Shown: positions 17,380-26,575, counted from the first letter of the stretch. The stretch: 64,000 nucleotides of DNA from Streptosporangium saharense (GCF_014203715.1 NZ_JACHJP010000001.1:660432-724431); one strand, 5' to 3'. Notes: generated by a model from the sequence alone, not told the origin. Program-made: numbers and translations.

Positions 17380-18042
17380 GTGGGTGACAGGAGAAACGAC
17401 CCGGTCGTGGTGATCGGGCTCGGCAGGTTCGGCAGCTCCCTCGCCCTGGAGCTCGTCCGCCAGGGCACCGAGGTGATGGCGATCGACCACCGGCCCAAGG
17501 TGGTGCAGAGCCTCGCCGGGCAGCTGCCGCACGTCGTCACCGCCGACTCGACGGATCCCCACGCGCTCGACCAGCTCGGGGTGCCCGACTTCTACCGGGC
17601 GGTCGTGGCCATCGGCAGCGACATCGAGGCGAGCATCCTCACCGCGTCGATCCTGAGCGAGCTGGAGATCGACGACATCTGGGCCAAGGCGATCAGCCGC
17701 CAGCACGGCCGGATCCTCAACCGGGTCGGCGCCCACCACGTGGTCTTCCCCGAGCACGACATGGGCGAGCGCGTCGCGCACCTGGTCGGTGGGCGGATGC
17801 TCGACTACATGGAGGTCGACGAGAACTTCGCGCTGGTCAAGACCCGGCCGCCGAGGGACTACGTCGGGGTGCCGCTGGGCGAGTCGAACCTGCGCCGCAA
17901 GTACGGTGTCACGATCGTGGCGGTGAAGCCCCCCGGGGAGGAGTTCACCTACGTCGGCTCCGAGACCGTGCTGGCCTACGGCGACGTCATCATCGTCTCG
18001 GGCAAGACCCAGCAGATCGAACGCTTCACCGACCTTCCCTGA
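17380..18042 (+). CDS. KtrA/TrkA-type potassium channel gating subunit
   Basis: 220 residues, GTG start at 17380. An RCK_N domain binds nucleotide (VVVIGLGRFGSSLALELVRQGTEVMAIDHRPK) and an RCK_C domain occupies about 135-215 (VKTRPPRDYVGVPLGESNLRRKYGVTIVAV). Such proteins form the cytosolic ring of Ktr/Trk potassium uptake channels. No membrane subunit (KtrB/TrkH) is next to it, so the partner must be elsewhere. It follows the SARP gene by 27 bp. Confidence 0.92.
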   Translation: MGDRRNDPVVVIGLGRFGSSLALELVRQGTEVMAIDHRPKVVQSLAGQLPHVVTADSTDPHALDQLGVPDFYRAVVAIGSDIEASILTASILSELEIDDIWAKAISRQHGRILNRVGAHHVVFPEHDMGERVAHLVGGRMLDYMEVDENFALVKTRPPRDYVGVPLGESNLRRKYGVTIVAVKPPGEEFTYVGSETVLAYGDVIIVSGKTQQIERFTDLP

Positions 18043-18117
18043 CCGGAGGCTCCGGGGCCAGGGGGAGAGGTCTGTGTTATCTTTTGGGCAAACGTCCAGG
18101 GCGATCGTCCAAGAGGG

Positions 18118-18699
18118 GTGGCGATGGTGGAGAGATCGGCGGAACGGGGCCGGGCGACCCGGCAACGGCTGTTCGACGCCGCGGTGGCGCTGATCGGTGA
18201 GGTCGGCTGGGGTGGGGTCACCACCCGGATGGTCGCCGAACGCGCCGGGGTGGCCCCCGGCGTGGTGCACTACCACTTCGCGTCGGTGAACGACCTGCTG
18301 GTCGAGGCCTCGGCCGCGTTCGCCGGTGCGCTGTTCGGCGAGGCCGCGCGTCGGTTGACCGAGCAGCCCGACATCGGGAGCGGTCTCGACTGGCTGCTGG
18401 GCGAGCTGTCCGGATACACCGGCGCCGATCCGGCCTCACCGCTGATCGTGGAGATGTATCTGGCCGCGGGCCGGCACCCCGAGCTCCGCGACCGGCTCCG
18501 CGTCATGATCGACGACTTCCGCTCCCAGGTGGCCTCCTGGCTGCGGGTCAACGGCCACACCGGTGACGCCGAGGCCGCCGCCGTCCTGCTCGCGGCGAGT
18601 GTGGACGGCCTGGTGCTGCACCACAGCCTCGACCCCGCCACGGACATCGCCGCGCTCGCCGCTCCGCTGCGGGCCATGCTGACGGGCCAGCCCGGATGA
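18118..18699 (+). CDS. TetR-family regulator
   Basis: 193 residues (GTG 18118, or ATG 18124). HTH: IGEVGWGGVTTRMVAERAGVAPGVVHYHFASVNDLL. The C-terminal ligand domain ends in ATDIAALAAPLRAMLTGQPG. The stop codon overlaps the start of the FAD monooxygenase (ATGA at 18696-18699), so regulator and enzyme are made from one message; the enzyme's substrate or product is the likely ligand. Confidence 0.93.
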   Translation: MAMVERSAERGRATRQRLFDAAVALIGEVGWGGVTTRMVAERAGVAPGVVHYHFASVNDLLVEASAAFAGALFGEAARRLTEQPDIGSGLDWLLGELSGYTGADPASPLIVEMYLAAGRHPELRDRLRVMIDDFRSQVASWLRVNGHTGDAEAAAVLLAASVDGLVLHHSLDPATDIAALAAPLRAMLTGQPG

Positions 18700-19874
18700 G
18701 GGCGCTCATCTGCGGCGCGGGGATCGCCGGGCTCACCCTGGCCTGGCACCTGGAGCGCGCGGGCTGGCAGGTCGAGGTGGTCGAACGCGCCCCGGCCCTC
18801 AGGGACGGCGGATACATGATCGACTTCTACGGGCCGGGATACGAGGTGGCCGAGCGGATGGGCCTGACCCCCCGCCTGCTGCAGGCGCGCTACCCGGTCA
18901 GCGAACTCAGCTACGTCGATCGCGACGGACGCCAGACCAGCCGCCTGGCCATGTCCGCGTCCTTCGACCGGGTGGTGAGCCTGCTGCGCGCCGACCTGGT
19001 CCACGCCATCCACGACGACGTGCGCACCCCGGTGACCTACGGCACCAGCGTCGCGGGCATCGAACAGCACGACGAGGGCGTCACCGTGGAACTGACCGAC
19101 GGCACCCGCCGCGAGGTCGACCTCCTCGTGGGCGCCGACGGGGCCCACTCCCGGGTCAGGGAACTGGCCTTCGGCCCCGAGGAACGGTTCCTGCGCTACC
19201 TCGGCCACCAGGTCGCCGCCTACGTCATCGACGACAAGGCACTCAGCGAGCAGGTCGGCACCCGCTACCGGATGCTGACTGTGCCGGGGCTGATGGCCGG
19301 AGCCTACGCGCTGCGCGGCGACCGGCTCGCCCTGCTGTTCCTGCTCCGCGAACCCGACCCCACCCTGACCGGCGACCCGGCCACCTGGCTACGGCGCCAC
19401 TACGGCGACCTCGGATGGATCCTGCCGGAGGCGCTCGCCCGGTGCCCGGAGCCCGCCGAGATCTACCGCGACCAGGTGACCCAGATCGACATGGAGCACT
19501 GGAGCACGGGACGCGTCGTCCTGCTCGGGGACGCCTGCCAGGCGGTGTCCCTGTTCGCCGGGCACGGCGCCTCCCTGGCGATGGCCGGGGCGTGGGTGCT
19601 CGCCGACGAACTCGCGGCGGCGGGCGCGGACGGCGTCCCGGACGCGCTGGCCGCCTACCAGCGGCGGGTACGGCCCGCGGTCGAGGAGGTGCAGGCCTTC
19701 GGCCGCCGCTTCATCCGGTGGATGGCCCCCGCCAGCAGGCTGCGCATCACCGCCCGCGACTGGATGCTCCGCCTGGCCGCCCTGCCGGGAGCCGACCGGC
19801 TCTTCCTCAACACGCTCACCTCGGGCGGACACGGCCTCATCGTCTCCCGCGCCGTGGACGAACTGCGGGGTTGA
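18696..19874 (+). CDS. FAD-dependent aromatic-type monooxygenase
   Basis: 392 residues. Group A flavin monooxygenase (PHBH-like): N-terminal GxGxxG (ICGAGIAGLTLAWHLERAGW), the DG motif LLVGADGAHSRVRE, and the GD motif VVLLGDACQAVSLFAGHGASLAMAGAWVLADEL. This family includes TetX-like and polyketide-tailoring hydroxylases. Co-translated with a TetR regulator, which suggests an inducible detoxification or tailoring role. The 3' end overlaps the convergent YjbR gene by 38 bp. Confidence 0.93.
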   Translation: MRALICGAGIAGLTLAWHLERAGWQVEVVERAPALRDGGYMIDFYGPGYEVAERMGLTPRLLQARYPVSELSYVDRDGRQTSRLAMSASFDRVVSLLRADLVHAIHDDVRTPVTYGTSVAGIEQHDEGVTVELTDGTRREVDLLVGADGAHSRVRELAFGPEERFLRYLGHQVAAYVIDDKALSEQVGTRYRMLTVPGLMAGAYALRGDRLALLFLLREPDPTLTGDPATWLRRHYGDLGWILPEALARCPEPAEIYRDQVTQIDMEHWSTGRVVLLGDACQAVSLFAGHGASLAMAGAWVLADELAAAGADGVPDALAAYQRRVRPAVEEVQAFGRRFIRWMAPASRLRITARDWMLRLAALPGADRLFLNTLTSGGHGLIVSRAVDELRG

Positions 19875-20211
19875 CGAGACCGAGGTGCGCGGCGGCGACA
19901 CCTTTGGGGACGGCCATCCGCCAGGCGTCGGTCACGATCTCCGTGAGCTCCGGGGTGTCGAGGGCGGACAGCCGTACCCGGACCCAGTTGAAGCGTTCGT
20001 CGGACGGGAGGGGCATGAGGAAGCGGTCCGGGTCCGAGGCCACCAGCGCGGCGCGCTCCTCCCTGGGGAAGGCGAAGCCCATGAGGGTCTCGTCGCGCGA
20101 CAACGCGACGTAGACGATCCGGCCGACCCTGAACTTGACCCGGTCGCGGATCAGGTGCTCACTCGTCCTGGGCAGCGCCATGGCCACCCGCCGCACGTCC
20201 TCCGTGGTCAC
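19837..20211 (-). CDS. MmcQ/YjbR-family DNA-binding protein
   Basis: 124 residues from the GTG at 20211 (MTTEDVRRVAMALPRTSEHLIRDRVKFRV). YjbR/CyaY-like fold with the typical RFLMPLPSDERFNWVRVRLSALDTPELTEIVTDAWRMAVPKGVAA end. Family members bind DNA, but their role is poorly known. The frame extends further upstream but would run through a perfect palindrome at 20266-20285, so the short start is preferred. Confidence 0.8.
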   Translation of the reverse strand: MTTEDVRRVAMALPRTSEHLIRDRVKFRVGRIVYVALSRDETLMGFAFPREERAALVASDPDRFLMPLPSDERFNWVRVRLSALDTPELTEIVTDAWRMAVPKGVAAAHLGLVNPAVRPRRGRR

Positions 20212-20533
20212 CAACGCATACCTCCCGGCACCGTACGGCCCGCTCCACCGACGGGCACGACAGCCGCCGGTCACTCGTGACCGGCCACCATTGTCGGCCC
20301 CGGACGAGGCCCCCAAGGACATGACCGGACAATCCACGCATCCCTTCGGGTGTACGGCCCGCCGTACCACCCGCCTGACCTGCGGCGGGACCCTGACCAC
20401 TCGACGGAGTTATGCACCCCTGGGATTAGTCAGTGAAGAAGGGCGCTCGTACGCTCCACGGTGACGACGAAAGAGCGGTGGCTGTCCGTGCCCTGCTTGC
20501 CCGGCGGCGCGTCCGCTCAGGAATGAGGTCCCG
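20212..20533. other. 322-bp intergenic region with palindrome
   Basis: No gene recognised. It holds a perfect hairpin/dyad at 20266-20285 (GCCGGTCAC-TC-GTGACCGGC), 55 bp upstream of the YjbR gene. Downstream, weakly A-rich stretches (near 20410-20470) precede the secreted protein gene and could be its promoter. The dyad may be an operator or the end of a short transcript. Confidence 0.5.
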
Positions 20534-21466
20534 GTGAGTCGAAAACGCCTCCTGTCTCTCGTGACCGTGCTTCTCGCGCTGCCGCCGCTCGCGGTCACCA
20601 CCCCCGCCTCGGCCGCCACCACGAGAACCGCCGCACCCTACTGTTACGAGGAACCGTCACAACCGACCGCGGACGTGAGCGACCTCAAGGCGAGGTTCAC
20701 CGCGTCCAACTGGATGCAGACCCTCCAGACGATGTACCGAAGGCGGTGGCCGAGCGGTGAGGCGCTGGCCGTCGCCCAGGCCAGGGACCAGTACTGGACC
20801 CAGTTCGTCCGGACGAACAGCTTCGAGGCCTTCGCCGAGTCGATGATGGTCGCGATCCACGAGGAGACCCACATGTGGGACCTCGACCCCGCGCGGACCA
20901 GGTGGAACGTGCACACCGCGGCCTGGATCAACGCCTCCCGGCAGGACACGACGGTGCCGCTGCACGACGGCTTCCCCCGCAAGGAGATCATCCCGCTGAT
21001 CACCGACCGGCTCAGCGACTCCATGGACGGCATCTACCTGCGCGACCGCACCCAGGGGGAGTATCACCTCCAGGGCGTGCTGGCGGAGCTGAACGCCGGG
21101 CTGACGGGCCTGCCCGCGGTGACTGTCGTCCAGGAGTACATCCGGGGCATCGGCGCCAGCAACGCGCGTGACATCGCGGCCACCAACCTGCGCTACCTGC
21201 TGCTCTATCTACGGGTGGCCAAGAGCAGGCACCCCGACTACTGGACGAAGATCAAGAACGAGCCGAAGCTGCGTGAGCTGGTCCTGACCCAGTTCCTGCG
21301 CACTGCCTACTGGCTGGAGAAGTCCGCCCCCTACACCGGCAAACTGGGCAGCCCCGACGCCGACAGGATCACCGCGACCAACTACTCCGCGGAGAACATC
21401 GCCATCCTGGAGGAGTTCACCGGCAGACGCGTCCGCACCGACACCCAGAAGAACTGCACCCTCTGA
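20534..21466 (+). CDS. secreted HExxH putative zinc metalloprotease
   Basis: 310 residues, GTG start. A Sec signal peptide at 1-28 (MSRKRLLSLVTVLLALPPLA... ASA) precedes a mature domain of helical character. Residues 109-113 are HEETH, a match to the zincin HExxH motif, followed by MWDLDPARTRWNVHTAAW. A Glu in GVLAELNAGLTG near residue 186 is a candidate third ligand. I do not recognise a named peptidase family. An alternative is a non-catalytic secreted protein with a chance HExxH. A terminator hairpin follows at 21473-21512. Confidence 0.75.
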   Translation: MSRKRLLSLVTVLLALPPLAVTTPASAATTRTAAPYCYEEPSQPTADVSDLKARFTASNWMQTLQTMYRRRWPSGEALAVAQARDQYWTQFVRTNSFEAFAESMMVAIHEETHMWDLDPARTRWNVHTAAWINASRQDTTVPLHDGFPRKEIIPLITDRLSDSMDGIYLRDRTQGEYHLQGVLAELNAGLTGLPAVTVVQEYIRGIGASNARDIAATNLRYLLLYLRVAKSRHPDYWTKIKNEPKLRELVLTQFLRTAYWLEKSAPYTGKLGSPDADRITATNYSAENIAILEEFTGRRVRTDTQKNCTL

Positions 21467-21472
21467 GCAGGA

Positions 21473-21512
21473 ACCGGCGCTCACCGACTCCCGCTGCCGC
21501 GTGAGCGCCGGT
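21473..21512 (+). terminator. hairpin terminator after the secreted protein gene
   Basis: Perfect 12-bp stem ACCGGCGCTCAC/GTGAGCGCCGGT around a 16-nt loop, starting 7 bp after the stop codon. No U-tract, which is usual in high-GC actinobacteria. It also faces the convergent TetR gene and could serve both directions. Confidence 0.7.
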
Positions 21513-21555
21513 CCCACAGCCCGCCACGCCGTACGGCATGGCAGAACCCGTCGGT

Positions 21556-22116
21556 TCAGTCGCGGACGGCTCGTCGCAGGACGGCGTGGATGCGGTCGGG
21601 GTCGGCGGGGGCGTTGTCGAGGAGGATCGCGGTGCACAGTCCGTCGGAGGCCGCGACGAGGGCGGCGACGGCCGCGGGGTCGTCGGTCAGCGTGGCGGCG
21701 AGTTCGGCGATGTTCTCCCGCCAGCGTCGTGCCACGGGTCGCAGCGCGGGGCGGCGGGCGGCCAGGGTCGCCAGCTCGCGTTCGGCCAGGGCGCGTTCAC
21801 GTCCGGGACCGGCGGACTCGGCGATGAGGTGGGCCAGGCCGGTGAGCTTGTCGCCGGGGGCGTCGATGATGTCGCGGATGCGGGCGGTGTAGGCGTCGGC
21901 GACGCTCGTGAGGGCGGCGACGAGCAGGTCGTCGAGGGTCGCGAAGTAGTAGGTGCTCAGGGACGTCGTGGTGCCGGCCTGTTTGGCGACCGTGCGATGG
22001 GTGACGCCTGCCGCGCCGTCGCGGGTGACCACGGCGAGGGTGGCCTCGATGATCTCCGCGCGTCGCTTCTCGCCACGTGCGCGGCGTCCGTCGGTGGTGT
22101 CGGTGGTGTCGTCCAT
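21556..22116 (-). CDS. TetR-family regulator of the adjacent MFS exporter
   Basis: 186 residues from ATG 22116 (MDDTTDTTDGRRARGEKRRAEIIEATLAVV). HTH: GVTHRTVAKQAGTTTSLSTYYFATLDDLL. It lies 41 bp downstream of the MFS gene on the same strand; the shared motif CCATCGTTCAA occurs both at 22151-22161 and in the exporter promoter (23729-23739), consistent with this regulator binding both sites. Confidence 0.93.
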   Translation of the reverse strand: MDDTTDTTDGRRARGEKRRAEIIEATLAVVTRDGAAGVTHRTVAKQAGTTTSLSTYYFATLDDLLVAALTSVADAYTARIRDIIDAPGDKLTGLAHLIAESAGPGRERALAERELATLAARRPALRPVARRWRENIAELAATLTDDPAAVAALVAASDGLCTAILLDNAPADPDRIHAVLRRAVRD

Positions 22117-22157
22117 GCTGCTCCTCGGCCCGGCCCCCAGGATAGTCGGACCATCGT

Positions 22158-23681
22158 TCAAACGTCGGGGTCGCGGTTCGCCTCCCCGAGCGCGGGCACG
22201 TGACGCAGCATCCCGAGGCACAGCACCGTGGCGGCGGCGATGGCGACCCCCGCGACCAGGGAAGCGACGTTGAGCCCACCGGTGAAGGCCTGCTGGGCCG
22301 CCTTGACGGTCGCGGGCGGAAGACTCTCGGCGATCGTCACGGTCGCGTTCAGGCTGTCGGTGAGGTGACCGGAGGCTTCCGACGTCAGGCCTTCGGGCAC
22401 CGTCACCCGGGTGCGGTAGACGGCGGTGGTGAGACTGCCGAGCAGGGCGACGCCGACGGCGATGCCGAGTTCCTGGACCGTCTCGGACATCGACGCCGCC
22501 GACCCGGACCGCGCCGTCGGCACGGAGCCCACCACCATGTCGGTGCCCAGGGCGGCGAGGGCGCCCAGCCCGAGATAGACGAATGCGAAGCCGACAACCA
22601 CGGGGACCTTGTCGTCGAACCCCACGGTGGCGAGCAGTGCGTAGCCGACGAGGGACACCCCGAGGGCGGCGCCCATGACCGAGCCGGGGCGCAGGCGCCG
22701 GGCGACCAGGGGAGCGCCGACGGCGGCGGCGAACATCGCCAGCGCCGGTGGTCCCATCCAGAGCCCCGCCTCGAAGGGAGTGAGCCCTTCGACAAGCTGG
22801 AGGTACTGCGTGACCAGGTACATCGAGCCCCCGACTCCGGCCAGGCCGATGAGCAGCACACCCAGGGCCACGGTGAAGGCCCGGTTGCCGAACAGCGTCA
22901 CGTCCAGCAGCGGGTCGGAGAGGCGGCGTTGGCGGCGTACGAACACGATGCCGGCCAGAACGCCCGCCACGGCACAGACGAGGGTCAAGCCGCCGGGACC
23001 GTCGGAGGCGACGTGTTTGACGGCGTAGACGACCGGAAGGATCGCCGCCAGGGACAGGCCCACGCTGATCAGGTCCAGTCGCCCGGCGGACGGATCCGCG
23101 TACTCGGGAAGCAGCGCGCGTGCCCCGGCCAGGACGGCGAGGGCGACGGGCACCGCCGTCAGGAACGGCGCTCCCCACCAGAGGGAGTCCACCAGCGCTC
23201 CGCCCACGATCGGCCCGGCGGCCATCCCGAGCGCGAACATCGTGGCCCAGACCCCGATCGCGACCGCGCGCTGACGCGCGTCGGGGAACATGTTCGAGAT
23301 CAGCGACAGCGTGGAGGGCATGAGCGTCGCCCCGGCCACCCCCAGCAGCGCTCGTGCGAGGATCAACAGCTCGGCCGTGGGGGCGAACGCGGCGAACACC
23401 GATGCCGCCGCGAAGGCGATCATCCCGATCTCCAGCAACCGGCGCCGCCCGATCCGGTCGCCCAGCGTGCCCATGGTGACGAGGAACCCGGCGACGAGGA
23501 ACCCGTAGGCGTCCATGATCCATAGCAGTTGGGCGGCTGACGGGGACAGATCGGCCGCCATGCTCGGCGCCACCAGGTACAGGACGGTCACGTCCAGTCC
23601 CAGCAGCACCGTCGGCAGGGCCAGCAGGCCCAGTCCCGCCCACTGGCGCTTCCCCGCTCGCATGAATCGTTGCCGCGTCAT
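22158..23681 (-). CDS. MFS drug exporter, DHA2 family (14 TM)
   Basis: 507 residues from ATG 23681 (MTRQRFMRAGKRQWAG), with a G-rich Shine-Dalgarno 6 nt before it. About 14 membrane helices; motif A GTLGDRIGRRRLLEIG, motif C region GVWATMFALGMAAGPIVGGALV, and DxxxGS SETVQELGIAVGVALLGS. DHA2 transporters are proton-coupled multidrug/dye exporters (LfrA, QacA, SmvA type). Followed by its TetR regulator and preceded by an AT-rich palindromic operator: an inducible efflux unit. Confidence 0.95.
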   Translation of the reverse strand: MTRQRFMRAGKRQWAGLGLLALPTVLLGLDVTVLYLVAPSMAADLSPSAAQLLWIMDAYGFLVAGFLVTMGTLGDRIGRRRLLEIGMIAFAAASVFAAFAPTAELLILARALLGVAGATLMPSTLSLISNMFPDARQRAVAIGVWATMFALGMAAGPIVGGALVDSLWWGAPFLTAVPVALAVLAGARALLPEYADPSAGRLDLISVGLSLAAILPVVYAVKHVASDGPGGLTLVCAVAGVLAGIVFVRRQRRLSDPLLDVTLFGNRAFTVALGVLLIGLAGVGGSMYLVTQYLQLVEGLTPFEAGLWMGPPALAMFAAAVGAPLVARRLRPGSVMGAALGVSLVGYALLATVGFDDKVPVVVGFAFVYLGLGALAALGTDMVVGSVPTARSGSAASMSETVQELGIAVGVALLGSLTTAVYRTRVTVPEGLTSEASGHLTDSLNATVTIAESLPPATVKAAQQAFTGGLNVASLVAGVAIAAATVLCLGMLRHVPALGEANRDPDV

Positions 23682-23705
23682 CACGTCCCCCTTCGTCCTC
23701 ATTAA

Positions 23706-23740
23706 ATTGAACGTTAGTACAATTAGTACCATCGTTCAAT
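23706..23740. promoter_or_regulatory. palindromic operator of the MFS/TetR unit
   Basis: Perfect 8-bp arms ATTGAACG (23706-23713) and CGTTCAAT (23733-23740) around a 19-bp AT-rich centre that itself contains two direct GTAC copies. It lies 25 bp upstream of the MFS start. Half of it (CCATCGTTCAA) recurs just ahead of the TetR gene. The low GC against its surroundings fits a promoter covered by a repressor. Confidence 0.7.
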
Positions 23741-23791
23741 ATTATGAGGACGAGCGTGACCGGTCGGGTCCAGGACGTACGTTGTGAGCCC

Positions 23792-24213
23792 TCAGTCGGG
23801 CTGCCTGGCGTTGACCCGTGCCTGGATGCCCTGGAGCACGTTGTGCGTCGCGCGGATGGAGCCCTCCTGCCAGCCGGTGATGTGGCTCATGTGCTCACCC
23901 GTGAACCGGTACGGCCCGTCCGGCGGCAGCGGCACGGAGTAGACGTCGCGGCGCGTCGCCCCAGTCGATCCACGCCCCCTTCTGGAAGGGCACGTTCGGC
24001 CACGCGACGGAGAAGGGGCGCCGGACCAGGTCGCGGTAGCCCGGGAACAGGTGTTCGCCGTCGGCCGCGCGCCGCGAGATCCGGCCGACCCGCACAGGGT
24101 TCCGGTACGGCCAGCAGCCCCATCGCCGTCAGCGTTCCGTAGGCGGCTCCCACGCCACCGGCGCGGCCGACCAGGTTCACGAACGCCCGGCGTGTCAGGT
24201 GGTCACGGTGCAT
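23792..24213 (-). pseudogene. flavin amine oxidase-like pseudogene with large internal deletion
   Basis: From the ATG at 24213 the N-terminus reads as a twin-arginine-like leader (MHRDHLTRRAFVNLVGRAGG) and then jumps, in other frames, to the C-terminus of a flavin monoamine/L-amino-acid oxidase. One frame gives HLFPGYRDLVRRPFSVAWPNVPFQKGAWIDWG; the next gives DVYSVPLPPDGPYRFTGEHMSHITGWQEGSIRATHNVLQGI, ending in QARVNARQPD and TGA at 23792-23794. Intact family members are about 500-550 residues, so roughly 400 residues including the FAD-binding core are missing, and at least one further frameshift is present. Clearly non-functional. Confidence 0.85.
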
Positions 24214-24552
24214 GCGCCCTCCAGTGCGGGGGTGAGTGGGGGATCTGCGGGGCGCCTGGCTTCCCAAGCTTCCGTCACGCTTTTCCAGAACGTCCCCCGG
24301 ACGTTTCCGGGCTCCCAGGAGGCGCTCGGGAAGGCTGCGGCTTTCGGGGAACTTGAGGTGAGCTTGTCATTGCATGACTGGAATGTCGTTGACGATCTCC
24401 GCACGGGTTGTTGATGGTTTCTGCACCGTCCCGCGCCGGGCGAACCCCGTTCCACGTGCCTGGATATATGTGGATATATCCAGCTATCTCCCATTCAACA
24501 GGTGTAACTCTCCCTGAGGCCGGTAGCACCAGAAGGCAGGAGAGGAGAAGCC
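24214..24552. other. 339-bp intergenic region with TGGATATAT repeats
   Basis: No gene recognised. At 24461-24482 there are two tandem 10-bp copies of TGGATATATn; the second completes the perfect 12-bp palindrome TGGATATATCCA (24471-24482). This AT-rich element lies 70-90 bp upstream of the SRPBCC gene and may be its promoter or operator. Confidence 0.5.
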
Positions 24553-25104
24553 ATGGAACTGACGGCCACGACAACAATCCGCAGACCGGCGCGGGACGTG
24601 TACGCGTTCTGGCGTCGTCTGGAGAACCTCCCGACGTTCATGTGCCACCTCGACGAGGTGCGCGTGACGGGCGAACGGACGAGTCACTGGACGGCGAGCG
24701 CCCCCTTCGACCGGACGGTCGAGTGGGACGCCGAGATCACCGACGAGGTGCCGGAGGAGTTCGTCGGCTGGCGCTCGACCGGAGACGCCGACGTGCCGAA
24801 CGCGGGAAGGGTCCGCTTCGCGCCCGCCCCCGACGGGGTGAGCATGGAGGTGCACGTGGTGCTCGTCTACGACATCCCGGGTGGCCCGCTCGGCAAGGCG
24901 GTCGCCAGATACTTCGGCGAGGAGCCGCACCAGCAGCTCGACGACGACCTGCGCAGGCTGAAGCAGGTGCTGGAGACCGGTGAGGTGGTGCGCTCCGACG
25001 GGGCACCCTGGGGCAAACGCGCCCGCAAGGAGTTCCCGCAGCGCCCGGCACAGCCCCTGTCGGCCGAGGAAGTCGAGGAACTCGCGAAGGAGGCACGGGC
25101 ATGA
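24553..25104 (+). CDS. SRPBCC-family (START-like) protein
   Basis: 183 residues with a strong Shine-Dalgarno (GGAGAGGAGAAG). Cyclase/dehydrase-type hydrophobic-pocket fold: [70 protein letters not shown]. Its stop overlaps the start of the alcohol dehydrogenase gene (ATGA), so the two are coupled. This SRPBCC plus zinc-alcohol-dehydrogenase pairing recurs in actinobacteria and looks like a general stress module. The ligand is unknown. Confidence 0.9.
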   Translation: MELTATTTIRRPARDVYAFWRRLENLPTFMCHLDEVRVTGERTSHWTASAPFDRTVEWDAEITDEVPEEFVGWRSTGDADVPNAGRVRFAPAPDGVSMEVHVVLVYDIPGGPLGKAVARYFGEEPHQQLDDDLRRLKQVLETGEVVRSDGAPWGKRARKEFPQRPAQPLSAEEVEELAKEARA

Positions 25105-26276
25105 GAGCCAACACCTGGGCCGGACGCAACAGGGTCGAGGTCCGTGACGTGCCGGACCCGACGATCCTCAACAGCCGTGACGCGATCGTGCGGGTCACCT
25201 CGACCGCGATCTGCGGTTCGGACCTGCACCTCGTCGACGGATACGTGCCGACGATGCAGGACGGCGACGTCATGGGCCACGAGTTCATGGGGGAGGTGGT
25301 CGAGGTCGGCTCCGGCGTCGATCCGTCGCGGCTGCGCGTCGGCGACCGCGTCGTGGTGCCGTTCCCCATCGCCTGCGGCGCCTGCGCGGCGTGTACGGCG
25401 GAGCTGTACTCCTGCTGCGAGAACAGCAACCCCAACGCCGGGATCGCGGAGAAGATGTTCGGCCACCCGGTCGCCGGGATCTTCGGATACTCCCACCTGA
25501 CCGGGGGGTTCGCCGGTGGGCAGGCGCAGTACGCGCGGGTGCCGTTCGCCGACGTCGGGCCGTTGAAGATCGAGTCGGAGCTGAGCGACGAGCAGGTTCT
25601 CTTCCTGTCCGACATCCTGCCCACCGGCTACATGGGCGCCGAGATGTGCGACATCCAGCCCGGTGACGTCGTCGCCGTGTGGGGCGCGGGTCCCGTCGGC
25701 CAGCTCGCCATGGACAGCGCGAGACTGCTCGGCGCGGCCGAGGTCATCGCGATCGACAGGGAACCGTACCGGCTGCGCATGGCCGAGGAGGCGGGCCACA
25801 CCGTCGTCGACTTCGAGGAGGTGGACGTCCGCTCCCGGCTCCTGGAGCTGACCGGGGGCCGCGGCCCGGACAAGTGCATCGACGCCGTCGGCCTTGAGGC
25901 CACGCACGGCAGCACCCCCATCGGCGCCTATGACCGGATCAAGCAGGCCGTACGCTCGGAGACCGACCGCCCGCACGCCCTGCGGCAGGCCATCCTGTCG
26001 TGCCGCAGCGGCGGTGTCGTCTCGGTCATCGGCGTGTACGGCGGGCTGATCGACAAGTTTCCCGCCGGGGCGTGGATGAACCGGTCGATCACCCTGCGCA
26101 CCGGGCAGTGCCACGTGCAGCGGTACATGGAGCCCCTGCTGCGGCTGATCGAACAGGGCGAGCTCGACCCGACCCGGGTCATCACCCACACCCTGCCGCT
26201 TGAGCAGGCGCCGTACGGCTTCGAGATCTTCAAGAACAAGCGGGAGGACTGCGAGAAGGTCGTCCTCAAGCCCTGA
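25101..26276 (+). CDS. zinc-dependent alcohol dehydrogenase (formaldehyde dehydrogenase-like)
   Basis: 391 residues. Medium-chain dehydrogenase: catalytic zinc ligands in [13 protein letters not shown] and [12 protein letters not shown], a structural-zinc-type Cys cluster ([20 protein letters not shown]), and the Rossmann motif [22 protein letters not shown]. The long loop and [13 protein letters not shown] region match glutathione-independent formaldehyde/alcohol dehydrogenases. Coupled to the SRPBCC gene by a 4-bp overlap. Confidence 0.93.
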   Translation: MRANTWAGRNRVEVRDVPDPTILNSRDAIVRVTSTAICGSDLHLVDGYVPTMQDGDVMGHEFMGEVVEVGSGVDPSRLRVGDRVVVPFPIACGACAACTAELYSCCENSNPNAGIAEKMFGHPVAGIFGYSHLTGGFAGGQAQYARVPFADVGPLKIESELSDEQVLFLSDILPTGYMGAEMCDIQPGDVVAVWGAGPVGQLAMDSARLLGAAEVIAIDREPYRLRMAEEAGHTVVDFEEVDVRSRLLELTGGRGPDKCIDAVGLEATHGSTPIGAYDRIKQAVRSETDRPHALRQAILSCRSGGVVSVIGVYGGLIDKFPAGAWMNRSITLRTGQCHVQRYMEPLLRLIEQGELDPTRVITHTLPLEQAPYGFEIFKNKREDCEKVVLKP

Positions 26277-26278
26277 GT

Positions 26279-26575
26279 TCAGCGCGGCTCCGCAGTGTGG
26301 ACCGTGGCCAGGTCGGTGAAGCCGGAGATGGCCAGCACCGGGAGCAGGAGGGGCGGGGCGAACAGCTCGATCCGCTCGACGTGGGCGAAGAGAACGGAGA
26401 GACCGGCGCTGTCGAGATACTCGACGGCGGTCAGGTCGAGCACGACCGGCCCCGTCGTGTCGTCGAGGGCGGCGCCGAGGGTTTCGGCGTTGCTCATGTC
26501 GATCTCCCCGACGGCCGTCAGCAGGGCGGCGCCGTCCTGGCGACGGCCGGAGGTGAGGGTGAGCGGTGTGGCCAT
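26279..26575 (-). CDS. STAS-domain anti-sigma factor antagonist (RsbV-like)
   Basis: 98 residues. Single STAS domain: ALLTAVGEIDMSNAETLGAALDD then VVLDLTAVEYLDSAGLSVLFAHV, where the Ser of DSAG is the conserved phosphorylation site targeted by RsbW-type kinases. Its ATG overlaps the stop of the large signalling protein upstream (TGATG at 26573-26577). It is therefore very probably the substrate of that protein's C-terminal kinase and/or PP2C phosphatase. Confidence 0.93.
   Translation of the reverse strand: MATPLTLTSGRRQDGAALLTAVGEIDMSNAETLGAALDDTTGPVVLDLTAVEYLDSAGLSVLFAHVERIELFAPPLLLPVLAISGFTDLATVHTAEPR

Noticed and set aside
18060..18117. TetR operator upstream of the TetR-monooxygenase operon
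   Set aside because: Repeated GTCCA/TTGG elements are seen, but the symmetry is too weak to call an operator.
1..24000. secondary-metabolite gene cluster suggested by P450, SARP, FAD monooxygenase and ABM genes
   Set aside because: These are scattered with their own local regulators, and no core biosynthetic enzyme (PKS, NRPS, terpene synthase, lanthipeptide) is present.
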